From an uncultured Collinsella sp. (GTDB taxonomy: Bacteria; Actinomycetota; Coriobacteriia; Coriobacteriales; Coriobacteriaceae): DNA of 6,764 nt. The stretch lies in contig CABUTP010000087.1 in the NCBI GenBank assembly GCA_902494545.1, forward strand, positions 1 to 6,764, read 5' to 3'. Below are positions 4,405 through 6,764 of this stretch, in pieces (positions within the stretch are counted from its first letter, which is position 1; each line of letters opens with the position of its first letter). The translations under genes and the position numbers were made by a program. Below the pieces are notes generated by a model, which saw nothing but the letters and a program-made list of their open reading frames with translations, was not told the origin of the DNA and did not search any database.

Positions 4405-6027
4405 ATGGTTAACGATTTGGGCAATACGGACGACCTCGAGCTTATGCCGCTGGGCAGTAGTTATACGGTACGGCGCGATCGCTTGATGAACGAACTTATC
4501 GCCAAGGGCCGAAAGGCCGGCATCGTAGTCCTCTACGCGCCTGATGGCTTTGGGAAAACCTCGGTGCTGCTGCAGTATACCCAAGAGGTTAAAAGCGATC
4601 CGACGCGAGGTCCCGTGCGGATCATCGAGGCAGACCGCGCCATTGGGCGCGAGGTGTTTATGCAGCTCGAGGTCGTTACCGAAGAGCTTAAGGACAAGCC
4701 GCACTCCCTGATTGCAATCGATAACGTGCCTAACCTCAGCCAGAGCGAGACCGAGGAGCTGATCGACCGAATCCGAAGCCTGCGTGCTATGGGGGTTGGG
4801 GTCTTTATGAGCTGCCGTCCTTCGAATCGCCAGCTGATTCATGGACTGGGCGATTCGATTAAAGTCAACGCGCAGATGCTCAAGGTGCATGCCTACGAGT
4901 ATTCGGCGTGGGCATCGGCGTTTTCGATCAGCACATCGCTCGACTTCTATCAGCTTACGCAGGGCGTGCCCGAGCTCGTCTCGGCTATGCAGTCGGGACT
5001 ATACGGGCAGGGAGACGTTGCCCAGATGCTCGAAAACGAGATCGTCAATATCTACGGTGCGGCACTTGTTGATCTGGCGTCGCTCGAGAACAACGCCCTG
5101 TTTAGCGTGGCATGCTTGATGGTCTTAATGGGTGAGGGCAATATTTCGGAGCTCGAGGCTTGCGGTGTTAGGCTTTCGGCGATTGACCAGTCCTATCTTG
5201 TCCGCGATTATCCCATTTTTGGCGTTGATCCGGCAGACCGGAGCTTTACCTGCTTGGGTACCGAGGACAACGCGCGCCTGCGATTGCGCAAGCTGGTCGC
5301 CGAAATTCGCCCCGAACTCGTTGTACGGGCGGCGCGTATATTGATTAAAGCGGGGCGCTGCGATACCGCAATGGACCTCGCCGACGCGTTTTTGGACCGC
5401 AGTGCGGTGTTGGAGCTTGCCGGGCAGTATGGGGTCGATCTGGCCCTGACGGGGCATGGAGGGGATGTCTGCCGCGCGGCGCTGGGAAAGACCGAGGCAG
5501 ATGGCCGGGTATCGGAGCCGACGCCTGACGAGGCGCTCGGCATCTATCTGGCGGCGGTGAGCGTCTCCAATACAAAGCTCGCGCGGTATATGGCCTCAAT
5601 TATCGAGCATGCGGGCGAGCAAGCGATTTGCGAGCTCGATCCCGTGTCGTGGAAGGTGGCGCACGCGTTTACGGCCGCCTGTTATGGAGATAGCGGTCTG
5701 GGGCTTCCGGCAAGCCATACAGCGCTGGAAAGTGAGGCGTCTTGTGCCGCACTCGACATGCTGTCCGCACATATCGAGATAAAACATGGGCTGACCGAGC
5801 GGGCGAAGGGCGGTGAGATCCTCGCGGGGCTCAAAACGGATAAGGCCTACGATTGCGAGCTCGATATCGCGGGGACGTTTGTGCGAGCGGACCGCATGTT
5901 GACGGAGCTATTTGATGGGTCGTATGCAGGGACTGACGAGCGTGATGACGAGATGGCCCTGACACTCGAGGCGCTCGAAGCGCGTGGCATCCGAGCACTC
6001 GCCATCTGGGTGCGCATGGTATTATAG
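4405..6027 (+). CDS. STAND-ATPase transcriptional regulator, N-terminal 540 aa, ended by in-frame TAG
   Basis: This is the first part of a large MalT/AfsR-like signal-transduction ATPase. Residues 20-33 (YTVRRDRLMNELIA) resemble the lead-in of MalT-type proteins. Walker A is APDGFGKTS (45-53, Lys51), Walker B is LIAIDNVP (102-109, Asp106), and the FMSCRPS strand (134-140, Arg138) matches the arginine-containing strand of STAND NTPases. LTQGVPELVSAM resembles the LTxGxP segment after the NTPase core. The rest is helical and repeat-like, probably a TPR-type sensor. No signal peptide or membrane segment is seen, so it is cytoplasmic. The start ATG has GAGGAG (4394-4399) five bases upstream. TAG at codon 541 ends it before any DNA-binding domain, yet the same frame stays open with matching character afterwards. 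Codon use is less biased than in rplM/rpsI and includes TTA. The ligand and targets are unknown. Confidence 0.8.
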   Translation: MVNDLGNTDDLELMPLGSSYTVRRDRLMNELIAKGRKAGIVVLYAPDGFGKTSVLLQYTQEVKSDPTRGPVRIIEADRAIGREVFMQLEVVTEELKDKPHSLIAIDNVPNLSQSETEELIDRIRSLRAMGVGVFMSCRPSNRQLIHGLGDSIKVNAQMLKVHAYEYSAWASAFSISTSLDFYQLTQGVPELVSAMQSGLYGQGDVAQMLENEIVNIYGAALVDLASLENNALFSVACLMVLMGEGNISELEACGVRLSAIDQSYLVRDYPIFGVDPADRSFTCLGTEDNARLRLRKLVAEIRPELVVRAARILIKAGRCDTAMDLADAFLDRSAVLELAGQYGVDLALTGHGGDVCRAALGKTEADGRVSEPTPDEALGIYLAAVSVSNTKLARYMASIIEHAGEQAICELDPVSWKVAHAFTAACYGDSGLGLPASHTALESEASCAALDMLSAHIEIKHGLTERAKGGEILAGLKTDKAYDCELDIAGTFVRADRMLTELFDGSYAGTDERDDEMALTLEALEARGIRALAIWVRMVL

Positions 6028-6764
6028 GCGCGGCGCCTGCTTGCCGGCATGCCGGTGACCGACGAGCAGGCATTCAATGAGCTCGACCGTTTTGCCGTGC
6101 GCGTGCGTGACAATCAAGTCCAGTTGTTTGGCTTGATACTGGAAGGCTGGCAGTCGCTGGCTGAGGGGCGTCCGGTCAATGCCAAATTCCGTGCGGTGCA
6201 GGTGCTCAGGCTTGCCGAGGAATCGATTGGATACATACGCGACAACGCACTGCTGCTAGAGCGCGCGGCATACTTACGCAATACATCGATGGTATCGGTG
6301 CGCGAAGAGGCAGAGCTGCTCGATTTGAGTCGGACGCAGGTCGGTGGTGCCGAGGCTTGGATGGTGGCGCTGCATTTGGCCTCCGCGGGCCGCGATAGCG
6401 ACCTTGCAGCCTGGATGTCCATGAACCGCCCGGGGATTTTAGATCCATCGTATCGGCTGTTTGCGCGTCTTGCGATGCATTGTCTGGGTGAGTCGGCTGC
6501 TAGAATTCGAAAGAAGCTCCCGGTGCGCGAGCTGTCGCGATATTCGCTGCGTGACGACTTTGAGGGCGAAGGCGAGCGTCTGTTCCAGGCCGGCGATGCC
6601 GAGGGTGTCGATGTGATTGGCCATATCGAGATCCGCATGTTTGGGGCGTTTCGCGCCGAGCGCGACGGGTTTCCCATCACGGATAAGATGTGGCGCCGCA
6701 AGAAAGCGGCGACGCTTGCCGAGCGGCTTGCGCTGGGTATGGATGCACTGGTCGACCGCGAGAC
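6028..6764 (+). pseudogene. Continuation of the regulator frame after the TAG, with start of a SARP-type winged helix (runs off window)
   Basis: These 245 codons are in the same frame as the preceding 540 and contain no further stop. Codons 542-738 are helical and rich in Leu, Ala, Glu and Arg, like a TPR/BTAD-linker region. From about codon 739, HIEIRMFGAFRAERDG followed by MWRRKKAATLAERLAL matches the first strands and recognition-helix region of OmpR-like winged helices in SARP/AfsR-family regulators. The rest of that domain and any BTAD domain lie beyond the window. The first ATG is at 6049, without a visible ribosome binding site. Reinitiation, read-through, a sequencing error or a true nonsense mutation are all possible; pseudogene is the conservative label. 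Confidence 0.6.

Noticed and set aside
6025..6027. Genome-wide recoding of TAG as a sense codon
   Set aside because: The IIA gene and nagB both end in TAG at family-typical lengths, and the IIA gene has a tandem TAG-TGA, so TAG works as a stop in this genome.

Overview
The window looks like chromosomal DNA from a GC-rich actinobacterium. Gene order and protein character fit a Coriobacteriia gut bacterium such as Collinsella, but this is an impression from the sequence and no database was searched. All recognised genes lie on the + strand.

Layout. Positions 1-999 hold the end of the rplM promoter/leader, the ribosomal protein pair rplM-rpsI (L13 and S9) and a strong intrinsic terminator. Next come glmM (phosphoglucosamine mutase, 1049-2386) and a stand-alone glucose-family PTS IIA protein (2458-2955). 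A perfect GC-rich hairpin without a U-tract follows, and then a leader of about 240 nt rich in possible alternative helices precedes nagB (glucosamine-6-phosphate deaminase, 3228-3956). nagB ends at a classic intrinsic terminator. A 388-base stretch (4017-4404) has no convincing gene but contains several repeats and palindromes. The rest (4405-6764) is one long reading frame for a large STAND-ATPase regulator whose C-terminus begins a SARP-type winged helix. An in-frame TAG at 6025-6027 interrupts this frame, which then stays open to the window edge.

How the genes fit together. GlmM makes glucosamine-1-phosphate for UDP-GlcNAc and cell wall synthesis. NagB sends glucosamine-6-phosphate back to fructose-6-phosphate and glycolysis. 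The IIA protein between them belongs to the family that phosphorylates glucose- and GlcNAc-type permeases. The middle of the window is therefore an amino-sugar node next to a ribosomal protein operon. The regulator has its own ribosome binding site and is probably a separate unit.

The two most interesting points are the nagB leader and the amber-interrupted regulator. The leader has mutually exclusive helices plus a sequestor/anti-sequestor arrangement over the nagB ribosome binding site, as expected of a riboswitch-like element. Both points are read by eye and need comparative data.
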